From Erodium maritimum (taxonomy: Eukaryota; Streptophyta; Magnoliopsida; Geraniales; Geraniaceae): a stretch of DNA of 64,000 bases. This document shows, one piece after another, positions 43,198 to 55,040 of this stretch; the stretch's first letter is position 1; every line of letters begins with the position of its first letter. A program made the translations under genes and the position numbers. A model generated the notes under the pieces. It saw nothing but the letters and a program-made list of their open reading frames with translations, did not search any database and had not been told where the DNA came from. The stretch spans positions 40,193,039-40,257,038 of the forward strand of contig OY997590.1 in NCBI GenBank assembly GCA_963921825.1. Direction: 5' to 3'.

Positions 43198-44119
43198 CAT
43201 GTTTTGAGCATTGACCATTTTACGAATTTCAAACTTGGTGATTAATGATTGATTTATTTAAGGGGAGAGGATGAGGCTGAGTGATCACGAATGAACAATA
43301 CTAATACGTATAGTCAATTGTTAAGATCACATTGGTAGGTGTGTCCAGCGGCGGATTTAGCCTTTTCAACAAGGGGGACACCAATTTTTTTATAATGATA
43401 ATTGACGTAAAAAAAAAAAAAATTAATTTTTTATATCGTATAAAATAATTATAATTAATACTTATTACAAAACATGATATCGAAGTTTTATATTTTGAAA
43501 ATATTGTAACACTTTTATTGTCAATATAATAAAAAAATATTTTTCGACGTATACGATATTAGTTGGCCTCTTACTCGATACTTCATCTTCATATCAAAAA
43601 TTGTGGAGTCAAATTTTCTTTTTGAAATATCCCTCCATAACGAGAATAATTTTATAGATTATTAAATTTAAATTGATAATAGTCTTAAATTTAAATAATA
43701 AATAAACTCAAATTAATATAATCGTCATTTGCTTATCAAAAATAATAGTCAGTAAATTGTTTTTTTTTCACTTATATCGTTCAAATTAAGAAACTCAAAT
43801 ATTATAAAATATAAAACAATTACAAACTAAAAAATGAATACGATAAAAAACTGAATTTTGGAAATATAAGGGAGTATAGTAAGAAGTTGAAAAAATTATG
43901 ATAAAAATAGAGTATATGAGAAGGAAATTGAAAACAGTTAGGGGTGATTACACTTTTTTCCGAAATTAAGGGGGCAGCTGTAGTGAAAAAAATAGAATTT
44001 TACGAAAAGAATTAAGCTAAACACGTAATAATATATATTATTCCTAAATCTCAGGGGGGGGGGGGCACTTACAGTCAAAAACAGAATTTTATGAAAAGAG
44101 TTAAACTAAACAAATAATA
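43198..44119. other. AT-rich intergenic with degraded repeat
   Basis: From 43348 ('cagcggcggatttagc...aagggggac') there is an old dispersed repeat with three 'aaggggggc'-like blocks (43970, 44055, 44142) separated by A/T runs. No gene seen. Confidence 0.45.
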
Positions 44120-45303
44120 ATATATAATTTTCCAAGATTTGAGGGGGGCACGTGAGTGGGGATGTAATGATTTCCCCTGAGAGACCTGTGAGTATGCAGC
44201 ACTGTGAGTGCAAGAGCAGAATGAGCATGTGCAACGATGAGAGAGTATGAGGATGAGAGAGAGTCTAGAACTTCCACGAAAATTGGTCTGAATAACCGGA
44301 TTTGTCTACCATTAAGCCCAGAGCAGAACATGTCTGAATACCCAAGTTTACCAACCTTGAAGCCCAGAAAAAAGACAGGTCTGAATACCCAGATTTCCAA
44401 CCTTTAAGCCCAAAAAGAAAACTGTAGCTACCAACTACCACTCTTCCCCAATCTAAGAAGGAATGACATCTACTCCCTTGTCCACAAAAACTCCGAAAAC
44501 CAAAAGATAAAAGCAGATCTTGCAGTTGCCGGTGGCCAGGACCACAACACGGCAGGGACATAAACCGATCCCAAAAACTAATCAATCAAAATCCCAGGGA
44601 CAAAGCCCCATGCTTTCACCGGAGGCCAACACCAAGCCGGGAATTCCGTCCACAGAAGTGGACGGGGCACATGATCTTAATCGAAGAGCCAAGAGATCGG
44701 AAGGGAGAAGAACACCTAACTTAAACAGAGAGAAGGAAGTAGGTATACCTGATCCTGGCCTCGAGAGCCAAAGGAGAGGAGTCCCGAAGAGCAACCAAAG
44801 GTATACCTTCTGCAGATGTTCACACCTTTCTTCTGCAACAACAAAGTTCTCCAGCCATCAATTCTTCCCAATTGGTTCATATTTTGACTTCACCCTGCTG
44901 ATTTTGGTCAATATCTAGTTTGATGATATCAAGATTTCTTCAGCAAACAAGACACAAATGTCTTCTGCATTTGATCCTATTTCAACATGACTCCTCCACA
45001 ACTGAAGCCTTCAGTTCAACTCAGGGTAAAATCCACATCCTAACTTGATCTGCTCATCCTCTCCATCCCTTGCAAATTATCAAGGTTGGAGGTTTCCTAT
45101 CTTTGTGTCAGTTGTGGAGCTTTGATTTATTGTGAAGTATATTCTGATCTTGTTTCTCTAATTGCTTGGATTGCAAGCAAGGTAGAAATTTGTCTTCATC
45201 CTTTGGATCTTTGGCTTCTTTTGGATAGAATTTAAACTTTTTGTAACTCCTCTTTCACCTCAAAAGAGGTTTAATTTAATATTTGTTTTGCTGATAAAAA
45301 AAA
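44120..45303 (+). mobile_element. Probable poly(A)-tailed retroposon, copy C
   Basis: Ends 'ttgctgat' plus A8 (45296-45303), like copy B, and the last 300 bp are T-rich as in that copy. A phrase 'gtctgaataccc..' with 'aagccca' recurs three times at 44288-44415. 44520-44918 is open on the plus strand but not recognised. The left end is not fixed and no target duplication was found, so the start is a guess. Confidence 0.45.
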
Positions 45304-45699
45304 GAATATATTCATGGGCTTTTTTTTCTTGTTGCACTCTCACGTCCCTGTTCCAAAACCATTGCCCTTCTTGGAGATAATTGATGTCATCGATGGCCGC
45401 TCCTCTTTTTTTGGTTCTGTTTTCCTAGAGACTCTGATTCTTCAGTATCCCTTCTTCTTCATCTTTTAGAGTCATTCAATTGTAGATGTGTATCCGCCTA
45501 TGGTCTTGTTGGGTCTTGGGGCAGGATAATTTGTGAAATAGTCTTATCCCGGCGGCTTTGTTAAATTCTGGTTTGTATGGTTTGGGCTTTCGCTAAATGG
45601 CTTTTAAACTTATATTCTTAACTTTCCCGTTAAAAAATTATAATTAATTAAATCTTTAGTTTTACTAATTAACATTTATTATTTATTTAGGTTTTGTAA
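45304..45699. other. Intergenic, no gene seen
   Basis: T-rich, no coding evidence. Confidence 0.45.
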
Positions 45700-46203
45700 G
45701 GTTAAATATTACTTACTTTTAAATATTGGTCACGAATACTACACTACCAAACGTTTCAAAATGACCAATGCACTACTGTAAGTTTTGGTCACGTGATTCT
45801 ATTGGTAAAAATAGACGATATATTCCATTCAATTAGTCATATGACCTCATGTTTCATTTAATTACTTATTTGACTTATATACATTTTAAAAGAAACAATA
45901 CTATGTACCCTCATTATTATTCCTTATAAAATATATAGAGGTTAAATATGTAAGGACAAAATCGTCATTCTATTATCCATTAAATGACACACGAGGTCAT
46001 ATGACTAACAGAATGAAATGTTCCATCCACTTTTACTAACAAAATCACGTGACCAATACTTAAGGTAATGCATTTTTCTTTTTGAAACGTTGGGTAATGT
46101 TGTGTTCGTGACCAATACTTAAGGTACTGCATTTGTCTTTTTGAAACGTTGGGTAATGTTGTGTTCGTGACCGATACTTAAAAGTAAGTTTCGATATTTA
46201 ACC
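45700..46203. mobile_element. Long-TIR MITE, copy 1
   Basis: Ends GGTTAAATA and TATTTAACC with arms of about 100 bp that pair ('accaaacgtttcaaaatgacc' region against 'gaaacgttgggtaatg'). The right arm carries a tandem duplication of about 65 bp (46040-46170). Similar throughout to 59721-60193. Confidence 0.8.
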
Positions 46204-47639
46204 CTTTCTTTTATGGTATTTCTTTTTTTCTTTTGTTTTATTGCTTCTTTGTTGCTAGCTCAACATTGTATTACGCTTCCTCACCCTTCAACTCACCATC
46301 GTTCCGAGCTTTTTTGTTTGCTCTTTTTCTTCATATTTGATATAGCTTAATATTGGAAAATTCTATTCATTGTACATGTTATCATCATGTTGTACCCAGA
46401 AGACCATATCAAACTCAATAAGTACAAAGCCCTAGTTTCTAGTTTCTGGTTTCTAATTTCTAATTTCTAATTTCAGATTTCAATTTGTCATCCTCACATC
46501 ATAATTTTTCCTTTTGGCTTCCAAACGTTTAATTGTAACGTTAGGGTTCCCACGCACGTATCAACAAACGAGTTATTCCCCCTTTCTCCCCCAATAATAA
46601 ATAGTAGTGGGAATGACCATTGAGCTAGTTGTGCATGCATCTGCCCGGTTGCACGCTATTGGGCCACCAATTGGCCCACCCAACGCTTCACCTACGTGGG
46701 CCAAATATGGATGGCTTGGAATTTAGGTCCACCAATCAGTTGAACAACCACGCCCTCAACTAAACGTCCCTTTCTTGCCTATTACACGCCTACATTTTTT
46801 TTTTCAAAATTCCCCTAATTCAGTTCATACCTAAAATCTCTAATTTAGCATGCAATCGTGTTACAAAACATTTTTCCCGATTCAATTAACCAAAGAATCG
46901 ATCTACATACATAAGCCAACCAAAATCAATTAAATCGGGTAACGAACACAAATGGATATCAAACTCAATATCGCAAAAATCATCATCTAACACGACAAAT
47001 GAATAATCTCATACATAAATTAAAATAATAAGTATTTATAATGACATCCATGGTTAGGATTGACTACTCACTAGCTGGGGAGCTAGGAATGACGATTGAG
47101 AAACGGAAAAGATGAAATAAAGTAAAACTCGTGCTAGGAATGACGATTCCTAACTTAGATCATCAAAACCAAGTTCAAAAACTATTCAAAACTAAAAAAA
47201 ATGCTTGAACTCAGGATGTGAAGATCAAAGGCTAGTGTGGGAAGAAATCGCGCGTCATATGCTGTGATGGAGCTGCGCACCACACTATCACGGATCCGGT
47301 GTGGGCAGCTCACTTGGGCGCGCAGTCAATAGACTAAAGCCAACACATCAGGTGCCTAGGATCCATCCACGTGTCTTGACCTGGCGATGCTCTTCCACTA
47401 TGCTGATCTTTCATGCTTTTGCTCATAACCACTCCATTTTAACTCCGATTTGATTCGTTCTTTCGCCACTATTTTTATTTTTCAAAGACCTAATAAATCA
47501 GATCAAGATTAGATATATTATCAAGTACCAAAAATATCAACGATTAAGGGGCATAAGAGTAATTTGTCATAAACGCTAAAAACAAAAAAATAAAGATTTA
47601 ATAAGGTAAAAATGTAGAGAAAAGGGGTAAAATCAATTA
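46204..47639. other. Intergenic, no gene seen
   Basis: AT-rich; 46440-46490 has a small repeat (tagtttctggtttctaattt). 47250-47400 is more GC-rich and might be the outer part of the Harbinger remnant that follows. No coding evidence. Confidence 0.45.
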
Positions 47640-48043
47640 GGACAAATTCCCGCTCATGAGCCCTTATGTGCTAGCATTTGTATCACGTCGGTGCATTTTT
47701 GGTGCGTTGATAACCCCATGCGTCCGAAAGCGTCAAACTTTTGAAAGGAGTAATCGTCATGCTCTGCCACCTTTTCCATCACCGGAATAAAGAGTGGTCG
47801 GCTCATACGGTATCGACGCCTAAACATCTCGGTTCCATAGGTTAGGTTCTCGAAAAAATAATCATGCATTAGTCGTTCGTGGCTTTCGATATGATCTCTG
47901 TTGATCTGTCTTTGGGAAGGTTCCCTGCTTTCGAGCCTTTGCCTCATTGCATCGAACTGTGACTGCATTCTTGCTCATTCAAACTCTTCCTTTCATCGGA
48001 TTCATGCCACCATTTCACGAATGTAAGCTTCTGAATCATCCAT
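47640..48043 (-). pseudogene. PIF/Harbinger transposase, N-terminal remnant
   Basis: Starts at the ATG at 48043 (MDDSEAYIREMVA), then two or three stops, then an open stretch 47968-47654 with 'HERLMHDYFFENLTYGTEMFRRRYRMSRPLFIPVME' and 'TDVIQMLAHK'. This is the region before the DDE core in plant Harbinger transposases; compare 'DQQFRRRFRMSMELFLRIM' in the copy at 58063. The DDE core is absent. Confidence 0.82.
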
Positions 48044-49194
48044 AGCTCTCACAAATTTTGAAAGAGAGATGAAGAGAAATAGTTGTTTGATTAATAAAAG
48101 GGATGAAGGTAATTAAAGATGGTAATTTTTGTTTTTAATGTTATTTCAGATTTTATTTAATAAAAAAAAATGTTACTGTTAAGAGCTGTTGGTAGAGCCA
48201 ACGGCTTTTTTGTGCCACACCAGCTGTCCCGTGACAACATCTAATTGGTCGACTGCGATTCGAGAGTTATGGTTTTGATTCACGCTTATGAGCTGTGAAC
48301 CACGGTTTGCGACTCTGTTCGCTAAATAATGAATCTGAACCGAGCAGGCCATACTTCACAGCGTGCGATTCACGGCTCGCAGTTCACTATTTAATGAATC
48401 GTGAATCGAAACTGCGTACAGTTTACGTATTCGAAGGTTTATCTTAATACTCTTTTGTTTGGTTGGATTTTTACTTTTGTTGTAATCAAGATGAATCCAA
48501 AAGAATTACCTTTTAACCCTTCTTTTTACTTCAGAAAGTGGAGTCTTATTTGCTGATGAAAAAAAATGATAGTTATCAATAAAATATTTTGCCCAAAGCA
48601 AAACACTAGTCCTATAATATGCAGGTGAAGAAGCATTCTGTTTCTTCAACCTACTTTATATGGAAAGCTATGCATGCTAAGATTGCATATATGATTGAAT
48701 AACATAGCCTTTTGTTTTCACTTTTCACTGGTGGCTTAATGTTTGAAACTTGTTTTTGATGGTAGTCATAGAAGATGGAACAGAAGTCAATTACATGAAA
48801 GGTCTTGCTAGTGTTGTAATTAAGCCGTAGAACAGGATGAGGCAGATCTTGATGTTGACTTTATACAAATGCAATCAAGTGTCCCCACATCTACACCAAT
48901 ACCATGATCTGTCTCTGATTGTTTTGAGATCAAGTGGTCCACAGATGATATTGGTTTTCTCTATGATACACTGTTTTATCCATTGATCTTTTCTCCTCAC
49001 ACCACCCAACAGTTGCAACCCATTTTCAGACCACAGTCAATAACACTTGACTCTGTTATGTTACATTGATTGTATCAAAGTTTGCATTTATTAGCTCCAG
49101 AGGCTTTATATTCATACTATTTACCATGTCTTTCCCTTGGGAGCTCATTGGACTAAGATTTCCCAAATCAAGAAAATACTTTTTTTCTTCCTTT
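48044..49194. other. Intergenic with small inverted repeats
   Basis: 48240-48420 is a foldback stretch ('cgctaaataatgaatctgaacc' against 'actatttaatgaatcgtgaa'). 48440-48570 ends 'ttgctgatgaaaaaaaa' like the retroposon tails elsewhere in the window. No gene seen. Confidence 0.45.
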
Positions 49195-49529
49195 TACTAC
49201 GGTTCTTAGTTCAGAATCATTTTACACTCAACTCTTTTTCTCTGAAAAAACCCTAACGTTCTTTTTTATATTTGCAACAGTCTCCATCGACAACCACCGT
49301 GACTCCGGTCATAGTGGCTGTCAGATGCCATGTCTCCCACTCTCTGTCTTGTCCCGTGGCTTTCTTCTCGTCGTTGTTCGGGTCTGGCCTTCTTCCTCCC
49401 TTGCCCAACCACCACCGGAAGAAGCTGTGCTCTTCCACCTCCGCCCAGTCCCGCAGCCGCTGATTCTTGTTGTCGTCGTCCGTAGCCGTCTTCCCCCCCT
49501 CCGCCGCCCTCCTTTGACTGGTTTCGCTG

Positions 49530-49931
49530 TCCCAAAAAGGTGTGGGACCCACCTTGCCACTTGTCAAGAAAGTGGTGGTGTTAGGTGTGGGACAAGACAA
49601 GGAAGACTACTTTAGGTGTTAGTTGTAATTAAGTATTAGTTTGTTTTTTTTTAAAATAAAACAAAAGGGAAAGAAGATATGGCTTACACGTCCATTTCAA
49701 AAAAGAAGAGAGAATAGGTTTTAGAGAGAGAAATGGGTTAGAAGAAGGAGAGAAAAGAGAAGAAGAAGTTGGAGGTTTTGGTGATTCCCGACAATCAAAC
49801 CGGTGGATCGTCTCAACGATAAAAGAATCGAACTCACATCGACATTCCCTACGGTGAGAACATAACCGATTTTCATTTTGGAACGTTTGAATTTTAAGGT
49901 TTGAGTTTAAACGGTTTGATTAAGGTTGGGT
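49530..49931 (+). repeat. Internal fragment of a 5' LTR
   Basis: Direct repeat of about 51340-51741. Both ends are abrupt: left at a shared 'tccc', right at 'aaggttg'. About 400 bp of the LTR start and 2.4 kb of its end are missing. Confidence 0.9.
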
Positions 49932-49989
49932 CTTAGAGAGACTGCATGGATCCGTGAGGATCAGCAGCGACTGAGCTTGTGCGTGTATC

Positions 49990-50937
49990 CGTGGGAAGAA
50001 TACTTACAAAATGATAACCTTTAAACATAATCTGGGGGAATGGATTGACTGGCGAAGTGCCGAGCCAATACCGATTGTTACTGGCGACGAGCTGCGAGAG
50101 TCGCAGCATTCGCGTCTGACAGTGCACGCGGGTAGCACTAAGAGGAGCGCGACATCAGGTGGCATGTCTAGTGGAGCGGGATGCGGAGAGTGGTCGCGGA
50201 GTTGATACCGCGATGCCTCACTCGTCGGCAGGTGAGAGCCAAACAACAGCGTCCTGCTGGATTATTGTAGCCACTGCGGGCTGCACAGTGGAAATGGGGG
50301 CACGTCACGATGGATTTCGTGAGCGGTTAGCCGAGTTCACCTACAACAACAGCTTTCAGGCCAATATCAAGATGGCGCCGTCCGAAGCGTTGTGTGGTAG
50401 GCCGTGTCGACCGCCCGTGTGCTGGGCAGAAGTGAGTAATAAGAGGTTAGCGGGTCTAGAACTGGACCGAGAGACAGCTGAGTCGGTCGTACCATAGCGT
50501 GAGCGGTTGAAGACCGCGCAGAGTCAGCAGGAGCTATGCTGACTGACGGCGCCGACCTCTCGAGTCTGCAGTCGGTGACCATGTATCCCTAGAGGTGAGC
50601 CCGAAGGGTGGACTGGTGCGCTTCAACCGCGGCGGAGGCGGGTTAGCCCCGCGGCGTATCGGGCCTTTTGAGGTCTTGAGTACGTCAGTGAATGGGCAGA
50701 TGTCGAGGTAACGGGTGATGTCCCGTATAAGGAGAAACCAATTTGGGAAATGGATCCACGAGAGCAGGTCCTGCGCGGAAAGGTCATCCGCTTAGAACGG
50801 GTGCACTGGCGGCACCACGAGAATGGGTCGACTCGGGAACGCGAGAACGAGGTTCGTGCGAAGTACACCGAGCTGTTCGACTCCCGAGGTACGTCTGTTT
50901 TAAATTTCGCGGACGAAATTCCTTTAAGGGGGTAGAT
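49990..50937 (+). pseudogene. Gypsy integrase and chromodomain remnant
   Basis: 50095-50200 aligns with the zinc-binding part ('SRLTVHAGSTK'). 50320-50490 has 'LAEFTYNNSFQANIKMAPSEALCGRPCRPPVCWAEV', as in the intact frame at 10033. Between them most of the catalytic core is deleted. 50750-50935 has the chromodomain-like tail ('DPREQVLRGKVIRLERVHW') ending 'FADEIPLRG' and TAG just before the LTR. Many frame changes. Confidence 0.88.
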
Positions 50938-53900
50938 TGTAATAACCACTCCCGGTCAACGCCAGTCAAACCTGCAAAAAACAGGAAAATTTAAAATTTT
51001 TGGTCAGACACTCAATTAAACCTAAAATTGACTCCGAGGGTCATACCGGACGTAAGTTGACCCCGATATCGACCAAAGTGAGTTCCGGGGGACTCAGGGC
51101 AACTTTCTGATCAATTTGGAAAATGTTGACTTTTCGTTGGAAAAGTCAACCGAGCGACGTTTTGGTCCATTCGAGGACCGTTTTGGATCCAAAAAGCTTA
51201 GCCGTCGTCGCAGCGGTCTTAAGTGAGCCGTTTCCTTGTAGCCCGCCAAGTTTCGTAATTTCTTGGAAAAAGTGCCCGTTCGGGGCCCGAAACGTCCGAA
51301 TTTCGCGAATCTGATTGGAAAATATCTAGTAGATATTTTCCCAAAAAAGGTGTGGGACCCACCTTGCCACTTGTCAAGAAAGTGGTGGTGTTAGGTGTGG
51401 GACAAGACAAGGAAGACTACTTTAGGTGTTAGTTGTAATTAAGTATTAGTTTGTTTTTTTAAAAATAAAACAAAAGGGAAAGAAGATATGGCTTACACGT
51501 CCATTTCAAAAAAGAAGAGAGAATAGGTTTTAGAGAGAGAAATGGGTTAGAAGAAGGAGAGAAAAGAGAAGAAGAAGTTGGAGGTTTTGGTGATTCCCGA
51601 CGATCAAACCGGTGGATCGTCTCAACGATAAAAGAATCGAACTCACATCGACATTCCCTACGGTGAGAACATAACCGATTTTCATTTTGGAACGTTTGAA
51701 TTTTAAGGTTTGAGTTTAAACGGTTTGATTAAGGTTGAGTTTTGTTTAAGATTGGTTTAAAGATGAATGGTTGAGGTTTGGGGTTCGTTAGGAACGTTTT
51801 AGGGCGAAAAGGAAATTTTCCTAATTGTGGCTGGGTGGGGCCCACATGCCCGAGTATCGGGTTTTCGTGTTCGGGTGGTTTAGGACGATCCCCAAGTAGT
51901 TAATCCACACTCGGATCGAAATTTGGAATTAAATTGTGAAAGTTGTAATTAACGGGTTTAGAAACTTTAAACGCAAATTAAATGACTCGGAAGTCGGAAA
52001 TTGATTCCGTCGAGTGCGTAAGAACCCTTGAATTATTCTAAGACCGTAGAAACAAAAACGGGAATTTTCGGAGCCCCGGAAGGACGTTTTCCAAACCCGG
52101 GCAGACTCGCCATGTCGGGCGAATCGGGCTTTTCCGAGTCCATTATTGACAATGTCAAGTAATTGGGAAGTTTGGGAGTGATCGACGTTGCCGGGGTTGC
52201 GTTTTGGCGTTTAATTCTTTAAATTCGGGTTTCGCCTGCTTACTTAAAAAGTGTGTTAATTGTAATGATTGTAGACCGTGTCGCCTACCATGGAAATAGG
52301 AGGCTAAGCGGGAATTATGGAGCTTCGCCGGAGTAAGAGTATCGGGTTTGACACGCTTCAAGAGGTAGGGAAAAGTAGCCGGATCTCGGCCCTGACTAGG
52401 GAAAGTTAACAGTAGAATTGCATGTGACACCGGGGTGTCGTGGGTTAAGTAGGTTTATCGAATATTAGAAAGGCATGATACGGGAACGTAGCGAATATTA
52501 GAAAAGCATGTGACACTTAGTAGTGTCGTAGGAGCAGAGAACTTATCGATGTTACAATTACTGAAGGCATATGACCATGCCCGGAGGTTGATTGTGAACT
52601 TATCGATGTTAGGAGTACTAGAGGCATATGACCATGCCCGAAGGTTGATTGTGAAACTGTTGATATGAGGACTGTTGGAGGCATTGGTTATGCCGGAGGT
52701 TGATTGTGTATTTTGTGTCTTGGGTGGCCATGAGAGCCCGTGTTTTACTGTTGTGTCTTGGGTGGCCATGAGAGCCCGTGTTTTACTGTTTGTGTGTCTT
52801 GAGTGGCCATGAGTGCCCGTGGGGTTGTTGAACCCGTGTCTTTACTGTTGGTGTGTCTTGGGTGGCCGTGAGTGCCCGTGGGGTTGTTGAACCCGTGTCT
52901 CTACTGTTGGCGTGTCTTGGGAGGCCGTGAGTGCTTGTGGGGTTGTTGAGCCCGTGATTTACTGTTGGTGTGTCCTGCGAGGCCGTGAGTGCTCGTGGGG
53001 TTGTTGAGCCCGTGAGTTGTTGGTGGTTTTAAGAGGTCGTGAGTGCCCGTGGGGTTGTTGAGCCCGTGAGTTACTGTTGGTGGTTTTGAGTGGCCGTGAG
53101 TGCCCGTGGGGTTGTTGAGCCCGTGAGTTACTGTTGGTGTATCTTGGGAGGCCGTGAATGCTTGTGGGGTTGTTGAGTCCGTGTTTTACGGTTGGTGTCT
53201 TGGGTGGCCATGAGTGCCTGTGGAGTGTTGAACTTGTGTTGTTGCTGTTTGTTGAACTTTGTTTGTGATTGTGATTGTGGTTACCTGAGGTTGTGGGCCC
53301 GCTTCATGAAACGGGGGTCCTCGATCACACGCGTCTGCATGTTCAGACGGGGTAGGGGGCCCGCCCGTCAGTAAAGGGGTCCTGGCCGCGCGTGTGTGGT
53401 TCGGGGTTGTGAGTGTGACAGGTCGACCGCCTGGCCCGACTTTGTGTCGGGGAAGCGCGTGAGAGAGAGAGGTTACTGATACAGGTCGACCGCCTGGCCT
53501 GAGTGGTTCGGCAAAGTGCGTGATTGAGGGAGGTTACTGAGCAGCTGGTATGCGATCCTTTGCGATCTTGTTTGGTGTGCGATCCTTTGTGATCTTGGGT
53601 GTTGCGTGGTGGTCTTTGAGTCCTTGGAAGAGGTCGTGATCGTTGTGTCGGGTCTACTTTACGTGTCAGAGTGTTGAGTTGGTCAAGGAAGGTGACAGTG
53701 GGCGTGTGTCAGTCGGAGTACTTGGGTTGGGGATAGTGTTCCCCGGTGTTGAGTTTATTGTTGGTGTTACCGGCATTGTCTGCTAATTATGCCGTAGTCA
53801 GTTTGTTATCCGTGGTAGTGAGCGAACGCTCACCCCGAGCTGCTTTTCCTACAGGTACCGGTCGAAGGTTGGACTAGGTGAGCTTCTGAAGCTTGAAGTG

Positions 53901-54106
53901 CTAGGAGCGGGATTCTGGGTTTTACTTTCGAGTCTAGTGACGGATACCTTGTTTTTTCCACTTGTTGGGACTTATTTTGAGTTGTAAATATCACTTTGAT
54001 TAACTAAATGGAGATTTTAAAGTGTTTATTCAAAACAGGTTTCAATTGTTTTATGATTTTAAATGTTCGCGTCCCGAGTTCGGTTTACTGAAATTGGGGC
54101 GTGACA
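50938..54106 (+). repeat. Complete 3' LTR of the Tekay-like element
   Basis: 3169 bp, TGTAATAACCACTCCC...GGGGCGTGACA, preceded by 'aagggggtagat', the polypurine tract. Colinear with the solo LTR at 15459-18489. Confidence 0.93.
52717..53225 (+). repeat. LTR minisatellite, about 60-bp units
   Basis: Eight or so units with 'ggccatgagtgcccgtgggg' and 'ttgttgaacccgtg'. The first two units are short (about 39 bp). Confidence 0.92.
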
Positions 54107-55040
54107 CTCTACCTCCCACCACCCACATCCGGCCCAACCTGCCCTCCTCCGCCCTTTCCGGGAAAGATTCGTCCCTTACCGGCCAGATCTGCCCTACCCT
54201 CACCGCCCCCTCATTTTCTGCCCCCGACCCGACCATAGCCGACCCTTTTTAACACCCATCGCCCCCTCTAGTGAGTTTTACTCACCGCCGCCCTATTCCA
54301 GCAAGTCACCGGACAGATCCGCCCCTCCCGCTTCGTCCCTTTGGCTTTCTACCCCGATCCCTTCCCCCACTTTTTTATCCCGACGACGACGGCTGGCTGT
54401 CAACCCCCTTCCCCGGTTTTTTATTCTAACGACGACGAATTTTCCGGTCAAGCCTCTCTGCCATGCACCCTCTTAGGTCAGACTGTCCTATCTGTGCCCA
54501 TCTTTCGCCGAAACACCGCAGTTCGAGCCGTTTAGTTGTGCTCTTGCATATTATCGTGTTTATCTGGCTAGATTTGTGCACCAGCCCCAAACGGATCAGA
54601 TCTGTACCCGACGACGTCGCCCTTCTCGCCCCAGACTTCTGTGGCCGACCGTGAAGAGTTTTTGTTTGTTGGTTTTGTTATTTATTTTGTTTATGTTATT
54701 TGTATTTTGGTGTTCCCCCTGCTAGATTCTAGGATTTTCGGTAAGTGAGGCTGCTTCCTCTGGTAGTGTGCTCAGTCGTTTCTTTCTTTCGGCATATCTC
54801 TCTGGAGAGTCGATAAGAAAAACCGACTAGGTAGTCGTTGTGTTTTATCTAGGCGCTGTGTCGTCCTTGCCGAGAGGTATTTATCACGCTAATCATCTCT
54901 CGGATTCCCGAAAACTACTGGTGGATGCAACGCTTGTGTTGTCTGGTCTGTTCTATTCAGGTTGTAAGACTTGTTAAGTTTTATTGAATCTTTATTTCAA
55001 AAAAATAATACTACGGTTTTTCAAAAGTTAATTAAATAAT

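Larger units (their letters stand above)
49530..54106 (+). mobile_element. Truncated Tekay-like gypsy element
   Basis: A 402-bp LTR fragment (49530-49931), about 1 kb of internal sequence with integrase and chromodomain pieces, and a complete 3' LTR (50938-54106). The left LTR fragment is nearly identical to 51340-51741 of the right LTR, so the element was recent when it was deleted. It belongs to the same family as 8273-12869 but on the opposite strand. Confidence 0.88.
49208..55008 (+). mobile_element. Probable poly(A)-tailed retroposon split by a gypsy element, copy D
   Basis: 49208-49529 and 54107-55008 flank the gypsy element. The left piece is CT-rich; the right piece is C-rich, then T-rich, and ends 'tttatttc' plus A7. 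Flanks share TACTACGGTT(C/T)TT (49195-49207 and 55009-55021, 12 of 13). This fits one retroposon of the same build as copies A-C. No RT. The link between the two halves is an inference. Confidence 0.55.

Noticed and set aside
44265-44585. Minus-strand open frames with repeated 'LGYSD' phrases
   Set aside because: They come from a three-fold nucleotide repeat within a probable retroposon; no family match.
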